A DNA stretch of 64,000 nt from Argentina anserina (GCF_933775445.1 NC_065875.1:15141001-15205000); one strand, 5' to 3'; shown: positions 44,916-56,840, counted from the first letter of the stretch. Notes: generated by a model from the letters alone, not told the origin. Translations and numbers: made by a program.

Positions 44916-45347
44916 GGATTTTCTCAGCTAAGGAGGTCAGCACCAACGATTTTGGTGCGGATTTCCATTTTTGTACCACTTTTTGATCGAACTTTCTCAT
45001 CTCCACCGTCTAGGATCTAGATAATATTGTGTAGATCATCTCTGCAAAATTTCAGCCAATTTGGTGATCGTTAAGACTCTCAAAATCGAATAACAAATGG
45101 ACGGACTGAATTCTGTCGAACATGAACCGTTCATATTTTTAACAGATAAACGCAATTTTAAGGGCCTTAACGATTACTAAATTGGCTGAAATTTTACAGA
45201 GATGATTTACACAATATTATCTAGATACTAGACGGTGTAGATGAGGAAATTCGATTGAAAAATGGTGAAAAAAATGGAAATCCGCACTAAAACATTGGTG
45301 CAGACCTCCGCAGTTAAGAAGGACTATATATATATATATATATATAT
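44885..45347. mobile_element. Foldback MITE bounded by TA microsatellites
   Basis: Arms of about 190 bp, 44915-45105 and 45135-45325, are inverted copies of each other. Shared blocks include GTGCGGATTTCCATTTTT, CTAGATAATATTGTGTA and AAAATTTCAGCCAATTT. Each arm is followed outward by a (TA)n run (44885-44914 and 45325-45346). The loop is about 30-60 bases. No coding frame is present. The TA runs hide any target duplication, so the superfamily is not assigned. Confidence 0.85.
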
Positions 45348-46573
45348 GTCTTGTCCAACTGGCCCTTCTTCCTCTTAAATCTTAATGCAAACTATAATTG
45401 ACATTTGATTAGAGGAAAAACAGCTGTTAGATTTTGTGTTGTTTTCATCAAGATTCCCCACAGAAACTTATAAAGATATAAACAAAGAAAAATCTAATGA
45501 TGGACTTCAATAAAAACCGATGAATTATTACCAATATATTATATCACTCAAAAGAATACGTACACAAGAATTTAGGGGTGTTAATTGAAAACCAAAAACC
45601 GAAAAATAACCGAACCATAACCGAACCATAACCGAACCATAACCGAAAAAAACCGAAGAAAAAAAACCGCACCAAACCGAAAGATTTGGTGTGGTTTTGG
45701 TTTGGGATGTTTGGAAACCGAAACCGAACCGAAAAACCGAATATATATATATATTATAAAGAAATTGTATTATTTATAGATATATTTAATATACATAATT
45801 AAATATGTTATCGATCGAGACCCAGACTTTATCAAAATTCGGTGAATTGTTTACCATATCTGTATTTATATATGCTGATCACATCCGACGGTCGAAATTT
45901 AATAATTTGAATTTTAGATATTGGAACCACAACATGTCTACTAATGTGGTATAACTTGTTTAGTGGTCTTTTTGCAAATGTATGCAGTTGTGAAGCAACT
46001 ATATCTTATAAATATAATTGTGCAAATTTGTCCGCATGATGCTTTACGTATAGTGAAATATGGTTATGGTAAAACAAATCACATATTTTCGATAACGTTT
46101 GTGTCCCGATCGAGACGGTCAACCCTTTTTACGCTTATTATCCCCTATGGGTAGCCTTATCCCTGGAACGTAAAATTTTTGAAAATTTTACACGAGCTGC
46201 TACATCACATATATGTGAGAGTGTGTGCATGAAAAAATCCACCAAAACTAGTCAAGAAGGAGGGGGTAAGAACAAATTCACTTAATTAGATGAAATTAAG
46301 TTAATGTTGACCACATCGATCGAGACCCAAATATTATCAAAATTAGATGAATTTTTGACCATATCCTTATTTAAATATGCTGATCACATCTGACGGTCAA
46401 AATTTAATATTTTGAATTTTAGACATTGGAACCACAACATGCCTACTAATGTGGTATAACTTGTTTAGTGGCTTTTTGCAAATGTATGCATTTGTGAAGC
46501 AACTATATATTATAAATAGAATTTTGCAAATCTGTCCGATGATGCGTTACGTATTGTGAAATATGTTTATGGT

Positions 46574-48040
46574 TGTAACGACCCCAAAATTTCGAGCTTA
46601 AAAACTCAAAATTCTAAAGTCGTTAAACACCGAATAATCTCAAATAAATGGAAATCGTAAAAGTGTAACAGCGGATCAATTCTGAGTTCTCAATACAACT
46701 CAGTCAACCAATTATTACAACCCAAATTTATAATCCATACATAAAATGGAATGTAATAATCCTCACAAATCACTCACAAATCTCACAAATGAAATTACAC
46801 AACTTCTCACACACAAATCACGCTAAAACCTCACCACAAGTAGGATACGAACGACTTCGAGCCTCTGTAGTCGTCACTTAACCCTCACTAATCAGCACCT
46901 GCAGAATTATCCCCTACACCATCGAATTGGTGCACCGGGATTGTAAACACAAACCCGGTAAGCTTATAGCTCGTATGAGTAAAATCAAAATATAATTCGC
47001 ATATCAAAATATACGAAAGATCACAAAACAATAAATATAAATGCCCTCATGAGTCAATGGTCAGCCCATCTGGTTGACCCAAAGAAATATGAAACAAAAC
47101 GCTCATGAGGAAATTAAGTAACCCTTCTAGTTACCCAATGCATTTATAATACGGGTACCAAGAACGCTGGTACACATCTGTTACCCCTCTCGTAATACAC
47201 CGTTGATATTGGATAGCCACCCGCTACCCAACATCCAAAATAAACTGAGTACCCATGTGCAGATAACCACTCGTTACCTCACATGCAGTACTAAGGCAGA
47301 CAGACTAGAGCTCTAACTGTATCGTAACTTTCGCCCGGCCAAAGGCTAGGTTTCGACTTGCCAAACACGTACAATAATCTCACATCATATTGTACCAAAA
47401 ATCAGGTCCGAAGACAATTCACATTTTAACAATCTCAATGTTAAAAATCACGTACAATAATCCCACATCATATTGTACAATTCAAATCACATGCTCAATA
47501 TAATCACAATAAAATCATAACAGTATATTATATAGCAAACTATATATATTCGTACTTATTTACCATTTATACAATATATATATATATAGTCCACTATATC
47601 TTATACATGTCATATTTCACCACACATGCTCACTTCACAAACTTCCGTCATCGAAATGACTATTTTTAATGAATTAATAACAGTACGTAATTTAATGAAC
47701 TATATATATATATATATATGTACTTATTACCAAATCGGAAACTAACTTCCGACGTTAATAACTTTTACGTACGATGTCCGTTTCGAACGTGTCACATACT
47801 CATGAACTCGTATCGACGAGCACTACAACTCTCGTGAAGAAAGTTTTCGTAACCGAGCGACGAAATAAAAGTCGATAAATTTGATCGGAAACGTAACGTT
47901 TTCTTATTAAACGTTCTCGGAACGTTTCCGTTTCCGTCTCATAACGTTTGCAAACAATCGAAATCATTTAATCTGAAAATCATGTCTTTATAGAACTCAA
48001 ATTGATTCAATTAATGTATTTGCAATTTAGGGTTATTACA
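46574..48040 (-). repeat. Chromovirus 3' LTR (1,467 bp, internally deleted)
   Basis: Nearly identical to 52851-55592 at both ends but lacks 1,275 bp, at the break GTACTTATT / ACCAAATCGG near 47729. The missing part includes the TATA site seen in the other LTR. No target duplication surrounds the extra segment in the longer LTR, so deletion here is likelier than insertion there. Confidence 0.92.
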
Positions 48041-48055
48041 ATCTACCCCCCTTAA
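48041..48055 (-). other. Polypurine tract of the chromovirus
   Basis: The minus strand reads TTAAGGGGGGTAGAT directly before the 3' LTR start TGTAATAACCC. This is the plus-strand primer for reverse transcription. Confidence 0.85.
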
Positions 48056-48080
48056 GGGAATTTCGTCCCGAAATTCAAAC

Positions 48081-51000
48081 TCACTCAACAAACAACTGTG
48101 GATATCGGGTCATCATGTCTGACTCTAGCTCCCAAGATGCATCACCCTCATCATGGTGACTCCACATCACCTTGACTAGCCCAACTTCTCTCCTCCGTAG
48201 CTTCTTTGTGGATCTATCCAGGATACGAACCGGCTCGACAACAAATGTGGCATTTTCCTTCACTTCAATGGTGCTATGATCGATCACATGTGACTCATCT
48301 GGTACATACTTCCTCAGCATGGAAATGTGGAAGACGTTGTGAACGCCCGACATGCTAGTAGGCAAGGCTAGTCGATATGCTAGTTCGCCCACCTTTTCAA
48401 GTATCTCAAAAGGCCCAACATACCTTGGTGCCAACTTTCCCTTCTTGCCGAATCTCACAGCACCCCTCATAGGCGAAACTTTCAAGAACACGTGATCACC
48501 AATCTCAAACTCCACATGTCTCCTCTTCAGGTCCGCATAGCTCTTCTGTCTACTCTGAGCAGTTCGGATTCTATCCCGGATGATCGAGATCTTTTCCGTG
48601 GTTTCCTGAACCACCTCTGGACCCATCAGTGCCTCATCACCAACTTCGGCCCAACAGATCGGTGAACGACATGGTCTACCATAAAGTGCCTCATAAGGTG
48701 CCATGCCGATGCTAGAATGGTAGCTGTTGTTGTAGGCAAACTCAATCAATCTCAAATGATCTTCCCAGCTACCCTTGAAATCCAACACACATGCTCTCAA
48801 CATGTCTTCCATCACCTGATTCACCCTCTCTGTCTGTCCATCCGTCTGAGGGTGAAAAGCTGTACTCATATCCAAGGTAGTGCCCATCGCCTTCTGCAAA
48901 CCACCCCAGAACTTTGAAGTGAAACGTGCATCTCTATTGGAAACAATAGAAACTGGAGCACCATGAAGTCTCACTACCTCATCCACATATAGTTTCCCAA
49001 GCACGTGCACTGAGTACTTCATCGACACAGGGAGAAAATGAGCCGACTTCGTCAATCGATCGACAATCACCCATATGGCATCGTGACCCTTCTTCGATCT
49101 AGGCAACCCGGTCACAAAATCCATAGATATCTGCTCCCACTTCCAAAGAGGAATAGTCAGTGGTTTCAACATGCCAGCTGGACGTTGATGTTCTGCTTTC
49201 ACTTGCTGACATGTAAGGCACTTCGATACAAACTCTGCTACATCTTTCTTCATACCGTTCCACCAGAATTGTCTGCATAGGTCCTTGTACATCTTGGTGT
49301 TCCCTGGATGGACGGTATAGCGTGAACGATGTGCCGTACGAAGAACCTCCTCCCGAAGATCATCACAATCTGGGACACACAATCTTGCCCTAAACCTCAA
49401 CCCTCCATCGGGTCCAACTCTCCACTCAGAAGGACACTCATCAAGCGTATCAACTACAAGATCCGCCAACTTAGCTCGTGAGTGTCTATCCTGCGCCTGA
49501 CCCTGTATGATCCTCGTGATCAATGTGGGTTGCACTGTGACACTACCAAGAAAGACCCTTGGTTCTCCTCCCGATGGTACCAAATCAAACTCTGATGCAG
49601 CTTCTAGCATGAACCATTCCTGGACCATAAGAGAAGCTACTACGCCTCTTGGTTTCCTGCTCAAGGCATCAGCCACCACATTTGCCTTCCCCGGGTGGTA
49701 CTCTAATGTGAAGTCATAGTCCTTAAGGAGTTCCATCCATCTCCTCTGCCTCATATTCAGCTCCTTCTGTGAGAACAAGTACTTCAAGCTCTTATGATCT
49801 GAAAAGAGTTGAAATTTCTCACCATACAAGTAATGTCTCCAAATCTTCAGGGCAAATACAACTGCCGCAAGCTCTAGGTCGTGTGTCGGATAATTCTTCT
49901 CATGAATCTTCAACTGTCTCGAGCCATATGCAACAACTCCTCCATGCTGCATTAACACACAACCCAAACCTTGGAGCGAAGCATCACTGTAAATGACATA
50001 GCCACCACCACTAGAGGGAATCGTCAACACTGGAGCTGTGGTCAGTCTAGTCTTTAGTTTGCTGAATGCTTCCTCACATGCATCCGTCCACACGAACGGA
50101 GTATCTTTCTTGGTCAACTTGGTCAATGAAGATGCGATACTAGAAAACCCCTCGATAAACCTCTTGTAGTAACCTGCCAAACCGAGGAAACTACGTATCT
50201 CCGTAGGGTTCTTTGGACGACTCCAATTCTTCACTGCCTCGACCTTTGCCGGGTCCACTAGTACTCCATCTTTTGAGACAACATGACCAAGGAATTTGAC
50301 CTCTTCTTTCCAGAACTCACACTTCTCTAGCTTGGCATACAGTCTCGCCTCCTTCAAGGTCTGCAACACTGTTCTCAGATGCACCACATGTTCTTCTTGT
50401 GTCTTGGAGTATATCAGAATGTCATCCACAAACACCACAACAAACTCATCCAAGTACGGGCTAAATACTTGGTTCATCAAACTCATAAAGACAGTTGGTG
50501 CATTCGTTAGACCAAATGGCATGACGACAAACTCATAACGTCCATACCGGGTCCTGAAGGCTGTCTTCGATATATCTTCTTCCTTCACTCTGAGTTGATG
50601 ATAACCGGATCTCAAATCAATCTTAGAGAACACCGTAGCACCTTTGAGTTGATCGAACAAGTCATCAATCCTAGGTAAGGGGTACCTATTCTTGATGGTC
50701 ACCTTGTTCAGCTCTCTGTAGTCCACACATAACCGCAGAGAACCATCTTTCTTCTTTACGAACAAAACAGGTGCTCCCCAAGGTGAAACACTAGGTCTAA
50801 TGAACCCTTGGTCTAATAGTTCATCGATCTGCACCTTCAGCTCCTTAAGTTCATTCTGCCCCATTCTATATGGCGCCTTTGACACAGGTGCTGTACCGGG
50901 TACTACATCAATGCAGAAATCTACCACTCTTCGAGGAGGTAGCCCCGGTATCTCTTGGAACACTTCACCAAACTCAGATACTACCACAATGTCTGCGATA

Positions 51001-52583
51001 GTCACTTTCTGATCCACTAACTCCACATGTGCCAAAACTCCTGATCTCATGGCGTTGTCGGACTTGAGGCAACGATAACGAAACACTGGCTCTCCAGGTC
51101 TATGAAAGGACACTACCATGTCAAAACAATCAATCACAGCATGCTGTGGTCTCAACCAATCAATCCCCAAGATCACATCATAAGTGTGGTCCGGAATCAC
51201 AATCAACGAAGCAGAGAACTCTCTACTTCCAATCAATATAGGACAAGCTTTGCAGATTGTCTCTAACTCAAGTGACACTCCAAGGGGTGAAGTGACACAT
51301 AAGGCGTCCCCGAGAGGTGTAGGAATCAATCCTAGCATCTCCACTACTGAACTAGCAATGAATGAATGCGATGCTCCCGTATCAAACAACACTCTAGCAA
51401 GGTAGTCAAAAAGTGATAATGTACCTTCCACCCCTGTGTCTCGCTGACCCACTGCGAACACTCTAGCTTGGCCCGCTGGTAGCTGTCTCTGAGGCCGTTC
51501 CTGTCTACCCGGAAGTGGTCGGGTACAATCTCGAGCTATGTGTCCCACTTGCCCGCACCTGTGGCAGCCTGCTCTCTTCGGTTTCGGACATGCTGAGGCG
51601 TAATGTCCCATCTCATTGCAGCTATAACACCTCACTGCTGCTAATGGTCTGACTGGTGCTGCTCTGATAGCTAGGGGTGGCGCCCTTGTCGGGGCCTGAT
51701 AGTGGGGTCTTGGCCTCTTCCATGACCTATCCTTCGGCCCTGAGTGCTCGCTGCCTGTATAGACTGCCTTGCCTTTCCCCTTTGCATCTCTGTTCCCCAC
51801 ATCACCTACTTGAGTCTTCTCTGCTTGCTCCAAACTCATAGCACTCTCAAATATCTGCTCCCGTGAAGTCAGACAAAGGACTGATATCATGGTCTTGTAC
51901 TCTTGTTTCAGTCCACGTAGATACTTCTGAGCTAAAGCAGTCGTACCCATAGGCCTGACATACCGATACAGCTGCGAGAATCGAGCATCATACTCTCTAA
52001 TGGTCATGTCTCCCTGTACCAATGCCAGGAACTCCAACTCTAAGTCCTCCTGTACTGAGGCAGGAAAATACTTCTCTCGGAATATGGTGGTGAAACCTCC
52101 CCATGTGAATGTAGACACATCCACAGTCTGTCTCATGCTCTTCCACCAATCTAGAGCATCACCCTTGAGAAAGAATGTAGCTACCTTTCTCTTCTCAATC
52201 TCTGTGCACTCTATCATCTCAAAATAAGTCTCCATACCCTCGATCCAATGGTCAGCTACCATATGATCTAGTCCCCCATGAAAGGTCGGAGCTGACAGTG
52301 CACTAATATCCTTGATCAGCTTCAACACTCGACCGTCATCTCTAACCGCAGGAGCTGGCTCCTCCTGCTCCTCCTGCGGAGCAGCCTCCTCATAGAGGTT
52401 CTCCACGTTGTGGACTCGACCTGTGGCCCTACCTCGACCTCGGCCTACCTGCTCTACCTGTGGAGAAGCCTCCTCATAAAGGTTCTCCACGTTGCGGACT
52501 CGACCTGTGGCCCTACCTCGTCCTCGGCCTCTCGCCCGTCCTCGGCCCTTATCAGCGTTCATCACCTTCAAACAATGAAACAC
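48081..52583 (-). CDS. Chromovirus gag-pol polyprotein (1,500 aa)
   Basis: One open frame without breaks. Order: Arg/Gly-rich N-terminus with an internal duplication, gag (about 90-290), two CCHC knuckles ([14 protein letters not shown] near 316 and [14 protein letters not shown] near 340), protease (FDTGASHSF near 399), reverse transcriptase ([12 protein letters not shown] near 717), RNase H ([10 protein letters not shown]), integrase zinc finger, integrase core and a chromodomain-like tail ([16 protein letters not shown]). In the integrase core the first Asp (MDFVTGL, near 1155) and Glu1252 are in place, but residue 1216 is Asn (SNRDARF) where the catalytic Asp of SDRD stands; its distance of 35 residues to Glu1252 confirms the position. 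The start may instead be Met8 (MNADKG). The protein could still be made but integrase activity is doubtful. Confidence 0.95.
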   Translation of the reverse strand: MFHCLKVMNADKGRGRARGRGRGRATGRVRNVENLYEEASPQVEQVGRGRGRATGRVHNVENLYEEAAPQEEQEEPAPAVRDDGRVLKLIKDISALSAPTFHGGLDHMVADHWIEGMETYFEMIECTEIEKRKVATFFLKGDALDWWKSMRQTVDVSTFTWGGFTTIFREKYFPASVQEDLELEFLALVQGDMTIREYDARFSQLYRYVRPMGTTALAQKYLRGLKQEYKTMISVLCLTSREQIFESAMSLEQAEKTQVGDVGNRDAKGKGKAVYTGSEHSGPKDRSWKRPRPHYQAPTRAPPLAIRAAPVRPLAAVRCYSCNEMGHYASACPKPKRAGCHRCGQVGHIARDCTRPLPGRQERPQRQLPAGQARVFAVGQRDTGVEGTLSLFDYLARVLFDTGASHSFIASSVVEMLGLIPTPLGDALCVTSPLGVSLELETICKACPILIGSREFSASLIVIPDHTYDVILGIDWLRPQHAVIDCFDMVVSFHRPGEPVFRYRCLKSDNAMRSGVLAHVELVDQKVTIADIVVVSEFGEVFQEIPGLPPRRVVDFCIDVVPGTAPVSKAPYRMGQNELKELKVQIDELLDQGFIRPSVSPWGAPVLFVKKKDGSLRLCVDYRELNKVTIKNRYPLPRIDDLFDQLKGATVFSKIDLRSGYHQLRVKEEDISKTAFRTRYGRYEFVVMPFGLTNAPTVFMSLMNQVFSPYLDEFVVVFVDDILIYSKTQEEHVVHLRTVLQTLKEARLYAKLEKCEFWKEEVKFLGHVVSKDGVLVDPAKVEAVKNWSRPKNPTEIRSFLGLAGYYKRFIEGFSSIASSLTKLTKKDTPFVWTDACEEAFSKLKTRLTTAPVLTIPSSGGGYVIYSDASLQGLGCVLMQHGGVVAYGSRQLKIHEKNYPTHDLELAAVVFALKIWRHYLYGEKFQLFSDHKSLKYLFSQKELNMRQRRWMELLKDYDFTLEYHPGKANVVADALSRKPRGVVASLMVQEWFMLEAASEFDLVPSGGEPRVFLGSVTVQPTLITRIIQGQAQDRHSRAKLADLVVDTLDECPSEWRVGPDGGLRFRARLCVPDCDDLREEVLRTAHRSRYTVHPGNTKMYKDLCRQFWWNGMKKDVAEFVSKCLTCQQVKAEHQRPAGMLKPLTIPLWKWEQISMDFVTGLPRSKKGHDAIWVIVDRLTKSAHFLPVSMKYSVHVLGKLYVDEVVRLHGAPVSIVSNRDARFTSKFWGGLQKAMGTTLDMSTAFHPQTDGQTERVNQVMEDMLRACVLDFKGSWEDHLRLIEFAYNNSYHSSIGMAPYEALYGRPCRSPICWAEVGDEALMGPEVVQETTEKISIIRDRIRTAQSRQKSYADLKRRHVEFEIGDHVFLKVSPMRGAVRFGKKGKLAPRYVGPFEILEKVGELAYRLALPTSMSGVHNVFHISMLRKYVPDESHVIDHSTIEVKENATFVVEPVRILDRSTKKLRRREVGLVKVMWSHHDEGDASWELESDMMTRYPQLFVE
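52380..52535 (-). repeat. In-frame tandem duplication in gag N-terminus
   Basis: Two copies of about 81 bp encode [20 protein letters not shown] with few differences ([11 protein letters not shown] and [11 protein letters not shown]). The array keeps the frame and lengthens the Arg/Gly-rich start, which may bind RNA. Confidence 0.85.
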
Positions 52584-52830
52584 GTAGTCAATACTTGTGA
52601 AATCTCGAATTAAACTAAAACAGATTCAATAGGTATTAACATGAAATTTCAGGATAGGATGAATCATCGAAGTATCATCACGATACTTCTCGGAGGACCA
52701 AACCATTAGGTATGGCTCCTAAAACACTCTCGCGTACCCGACGACATATCTATACCGAGGAGCATGTGATGGGAGCCCGCCTGCAGTCGGATCATCGCTC
52801 CCGGATGGTATTGATAATCGCCAAATACGC
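52584..52830 (-). other. Chromovirus 5' untranslated region
   Basis: Lies between the primer site and the polyprotein start. No frame or known signal was recognised. Confidence 0.6.
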
Positions 52831-52850
52831 AACCTGGCTCTGATACCAAC
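52831..52850 (-). other. Chromovirus primer-binding site (tRNA-iMet)
   Basis: The minus strand reads GTTGGTATCAGAGCCAGGTT, with TGGTATCAGAGC complementary to initiator tRNA-Met, two bases after the LTR end. Confidence 0.92.
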
Positions 52851-54097
52851 TGTAACGACCCCAAAATTTCGAGCTTAAAAACTCAAAATTCTAAAGTCGT
52901 TAAACACCGAATAATCTCAAATAAATCGAAATAGTAAAAGTGTAACAGCGGATCAATTCTGAGTTCTCAATACAACTCAGTCAACCAATTATTACAACCC
53001 AAATTTATAATCCATACATAAAATGGAATGTAATAATCCTCACAAATCACTCACAAATCTCACAAATGAAATTACACAACTTCTCACACACAAATCACGC
53101 TAAAACCTCACCACAAGTAGGATACGAACGACTTCGAGCCTCTGTAGTCGTCACTCAACCCTCACTAATCAGCACCTGCAGAATTATCCCATACACCATC
53201 GAATTGGTGCACCGGGATTGTAAACACAAACCCGGTAAGCTTATAGCTCGTATGAGTAAAATCAAAATATAATTCGCATATCAAAATATACGAAAGATCA
53301 CAAAACAATAAATATAAATGCCCTCATGAGTCAATGGTCAGCCCATCTGGTTGACCCAAAGAAATATGAAACAAAACGCTCATGAGGAAATTAAGTAACC
53401 CTTCTAGTTACCCAATGCATTTATAATACGGGTACCAAGAACGCTGGTACACATCTGTTACCCCTCTCGTAATACACCGTTGATATTGGATAGCCACCCG
53501 CTACCCAACATCCAAAATAAACTGAGTACCCATGTGCAGATAACCACCCGTTACCTCACATGCAGTACTAAGGCAGACAGACTAGAGCTCTAACTGTATC
53601 GTAACTTTCGCCCTGCCAAAGGCTAGGTTTCGACTTGCCAAACACGTACAATAATCTCACATCATATTGTACCAAAAATCAGGTCCGAAGACAATTCACA
53701 TTTTAACAATCTCAATGTTAAAAATCACATACAATAATCCCACATCATATTGTACAATTCAAATCACATGCTCAATATAATCACAATAAAATCATAACAG
53801 TATATTATATAGCAAACTATATATATTCGTACTTATTTACCATTTATACAATATATATATATATATTCCACTATATCTTATACATGTCATATTTCACCAC
53901 ACATGCTCACTTCACAAACTTCCGTCATCGAAATGACTATTTTTAATGAATTAATAACAGTACGTAATTTAATGAACTATATATATATATATATATGTAC
54001 TTATTGGTTACTGTTCAGCAATTTTTCGGCTTTACGAAATTACTGTTCAGTGTTACTGTTCACTGTTACTATTCCCTGATACGGTACAAATATGCAA

Positions 54098-54412
54098 TTA
54101 ATACGTATTTCTGTACGTATAAATATTATATACGTATTTCTGTACGTATAATTATTAATACGTATTTCTGTACGTATAAATATTAATACGTATTTCTATA
54201 CGTATAAATATTATATACGTATTTCTGTACGTATAAATATTAATATGTATTTCTATACATATAAATATTATATACGTATTTCTGTACGTATAAATATTAA
54301 TACGTATTTCTGTACGTATAAATATTATATACGTATTTCTGTACGTATAAATATTAATACGTATTTTCTGTTTGTATAAATACTAATACGTATTTCTGTA
54401 CGTATATGTACG
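54098..54412. repeat. AT-rich minisatellite in the LTR
   Basis: Roughly eleven copies of a 27-30 bp unit built on TACGTATTTCTGTACGTATA with alternating spacers AATATTATA and AATATTAA. TACGTA is palindromic, so the array can form many small hairpins. Confidence 0.9.
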
Positions 54413-55109
54413 ATTTAAATGTAAATACAAATTCAGTAAATAAAATTTACTAAATTACCCTTTTACAAAATTACTTTTTACATTTACTGAAAGTAATTTA
54501 TATTTACATTTATCGAAGGTAAAATTTAATTACATTTATCTTAGTAAATAAAAATTACATTTACATTTACCGTACACAGTAAATTACCAAAATACCCTTC
54601 TGTCAAAACTGTTCCCACCGCCGCACGTGGCGGCGCGTGTGGCACACGCGCCACCTCCGGCGGGCCGCGCGTGGGGCCCACTTGCCGAGGCTAACCACAG
54701 CGCGTATCACGCCACCGCCGCCTCCAAAACCACCTTCTCTTCCTCCTCTACTTCCCCACGGCTTCACGCCGCCCCTAACCTACTTCACACCCCCACACGC
54801 GCCACTCATCGCGACGGTGTCTCCCCCCCCTCTATCTTCGCTCCTTCCCCTTCCGATCCACAACAACGCCTCACAAATCAACATAACAACCACACAGATC
54901 GATCAACCATGCAAAACCCTTACCTCGACAAGCTGGAGCACCACCGGAGGTCGCTGGAGGCGAAGATCGACTGTGGCGACAGGGTGCGGCCTCGGGTTGA
55001 AGCGCGAAGGCTCGCGACGGCGCGAGGAGGTGCGTCGACCCAGGGGTCGACTGCGGAGGGCCGTGCGGTGCTTTCTGGGCAGGCGGTGCAGGCCACGGAG
55101 AGGTGGAGG

Positions 55110-55159
55110 CCGGAGATCGGGGAGAGAGAGTGAAGGTCGGGGAGAGAGAGTGAAGGTCG

Positions 55160-55204
<45 letters not shown>
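55110..55204. repeat. GA microsatellite and short tandem repeat
   Basis: Three copies of GGTCGGGGAGAGAGAGTGAA-like sequence lead into a (GA)n run of about 20 units (CT-rich on the element's sense strand, shortly after its TATA site). Confidence 0.9.
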
Positions 55205-55207
<3 letters not shown>

Positions 55208-55263
55208 AGGGAGGCGGGCCGAATGAGGGGTTTCCAATTATGGAAACCCTAATCTCATAAATG

Positions 55264-55278
55264 CTCTATTTATACTAG
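55264..55278 (-). promoter_or_regulatory. LTR promoter TATA box
   Basis: The minus strand reads CTAGTATAAATAGAGC about 320 bases into the LTR. The TATAAATAG core in sense orientation, with a pyrimidine-rich leader after it, fits the element's transcription start. It is absent from the 3' LTR. Confidence 0.75.
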
Positions 55279-56840
55279 TTTCCAAATCGGAAACTAACTT
55301 CTGACGTTAATAACTTTTACGTACGATGTCCGTTTCGAACGTGTCACATACTCATGAACTCGTATCGACGAGCACTACAACTCTCGTGAAGAAAGTTTTC
55401 GTAACCGAGCGACGAAATAAAAGTCGATAAATTTGATCGGAAACGTAACGTTTTCTTATTAAACGTTCTCGGAACGTTTCCGTTTCCGTCTCATAACGTT
55501 TGCAAACAATCGAAATCATTTAAACTGAAAATCATGTCTTTATAGAACTCAAATTGATTCAATTAATGTATTTGCAATTTAGGGTTATTACAATGGTAAA
55601 AAAATCACATATTTTCGATAACGTTTGTGTCTCGATCGAGGCGGTCAACCCTTTTTACGCTTATTATCCCCTATGGGCCTATGGGTAGCCCTATCCCTGG
55701 AAGGTAAAATTTTTAAAAATTTTAGACGAGCTGCTACATCACATATATATGAGAGTGTGTGCGTGAAAGAATCCACCAAAACTAGTCAAGAAGGAGGGGG
55801 TAAGAACGAATTCACACTTAATTAGATGAAATTAAGTTAATGTTGACCACATCGATCGAGACCTAAATTTTATCAAAATTAGATGAATTTTTTATCATAT
55901 CCGTATTTAAATATGCTGATCACATCTGACGGTCAAAATTTAATATTTTGAATTTTAGACATTGGAACCACAACATACCTACTAATGTGGTATAACTTGT
56001 TTAGTGGTTTTTTTACAAAATGTATGCATTTGTGAAGCAACTATATATTATAAATAGAATTTTGCAAATCTGTCCGCATGATGCGTTACGTATAGTGAAA
56101 TATTGTTGTGGTAAAAAAATCACATATTTTCGATAACGTTTGTGTCCCGATCAAAGCGGTCAACCCTTTTTACGTTTATTATCCCCTATGGGCCTATGGG
56201 TAGCCCTATCCCTGGAAGGTAAAATTTTTGAAAATTTTACACGAGCTGCTACATTACATATATGTGAGAGTGTGTGCGTGAAAGAATCCACCAAAACTAG
56301 TCAAGAAGGAGGGGGTAAGAACGAATTCACACTTAATTAGATGAAATTAAGTTAATGTTGACCACATCGATCGAGACCCAAATTTTATCAAAATTAGATG
56401 AATTTTTTACCATATCCGTATTTAAATATGTTGATCACTTCTGACGGTCAAAATTTAATATTTTGAATTTTAGACATTGGAACCACAACATGCCTACTAA
56501 TGTGGTATAACTTGTTTAGTGGCTTTTTGCAATTGTATGCATTTGTGAAGCAACTATATCTTGTAAATAGAATTTTTCAAATCTGTTCGCATGTTCTTTT
56601 TATTTCGTTAAGAATCAAGTAGATAGACAAGGAAAGAAACTCCGATTTTCTTTACAAAATAACCGAAAAAAAACCGATATAAACCAGAGAAAAACCAAAC
56701 CGAACCAAACCGAATACAATTGGTTTTTGAAAAAAAAGTGAAAAACCAAACCGAACCAAACCGAATAAATAGAACGGTTTGGTGTTCGGTATCACCTATA
56801 AACCGCACCATTTACACCGATTAACACCCCTACAAGAATT

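Larger units (their letters stand above)
46574..55592 (-). mobile_element. Tekay/Del-type chromovirus (Ty3/gypsy), 9,019 bp
   Basis: TG...CA ends (TGTAACGACC and GGGTTATTACA) are flanked by perfect 5-bp duplications ATGGT (46569-46573 and 55593-55597). The full set of parts is present: two LTRs, tRNA-Met primer site, a single gag-pol frame and a polypurine tract. By eye the shared LTR parts differ at only about ten positions over about 1.46 kb, so insertion is recent. It landed in the second tandem unit of the hAT-like element. A C-terminal chromodomain-type segment and clade-like reverse transcriptase point to Tekay/Del. Despite the open frame, one integrase catalytic residue is changed. Confidence 0.95.
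52851..55592 (-). repeat. Chromovirus 5' LTR (2,742 bp, full length)
   Basis: Contains everything in the shorter LTR plus 54006-55281. In sense order the extra part has a TATAAATAG site, a CT microsatellite, a GC-rich stretch, a splice-donor-like GAGGTAAGGG (54922-54931) and then AT-rich minisatellite DNA. Frames of 105-207 codons over the GC-rich part have no family signature. Confidence 0.92.
45807..56605. repeat. ~0.51-kb tandem repeat inside the hAT-like element
   Basis: Each unit has the anchor ATCGATCGAGACC, seen at about 45811, 46317, 55852 and 56367. Spacing of the last two is 515 bp; unit two is 511 bp once the retrotransposon is removed. Shared blocks include ACATTGGAACCACAACAT, ACTAATGTGGTATAACTTG and CAAAACTAGTCAAGAAGGAG. 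About three and a half units exist. Similar 66-codon frames at 55625 and 56140 are by-products of repetition. Confidence 0.85.
45573..56832. mobile_element. hAT-like element of tandem repeats, split by a chromovirus
   Basis: Outer ends TAGGGGTGTTAATTG (45573) and, inverted, TAGGGGTGTTAATCG (from 56832) are flanked by perfect 8-bp duplications CAAGAATT (45565-45572 and 56833-56840). Subterminal regions are rich in AACCGAA-type motifs on both sides. After removing the 9.0-kb retrotransposon the element is about 2.24 kb and consists mostly of a ~0.51-kb tandem repeat. No transposase frame is present, so it is non-autonomous. Confidence 0.9.

Noticed and set aside
52831..52850. tRNA-like sequence beside an LTR (also at 25154, 37477 and 44160)
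   Set aside because: These are short primer-binding sites complementary to tRNA ends, not tRNA genes.
54098..54412. Regularly spaced repeats that could be mistaken for a CRISPR array
   Set aside because: Spacers are near-identical and the setting is a plant LTR; it is a minisatellite.
54627..55260. 168- and 207-codon plus-strand frames in the chromovirus LTR
   Set aside because: They lie antisense to the element in a GC-rich, low-complexity LTR segment and end in the GA microsatellite.
55625..56340. Two similar 66-codon frames
   Set aside because: They are the same stretch of the ~0.51-kb tandem repeat read twice; no coding signs.
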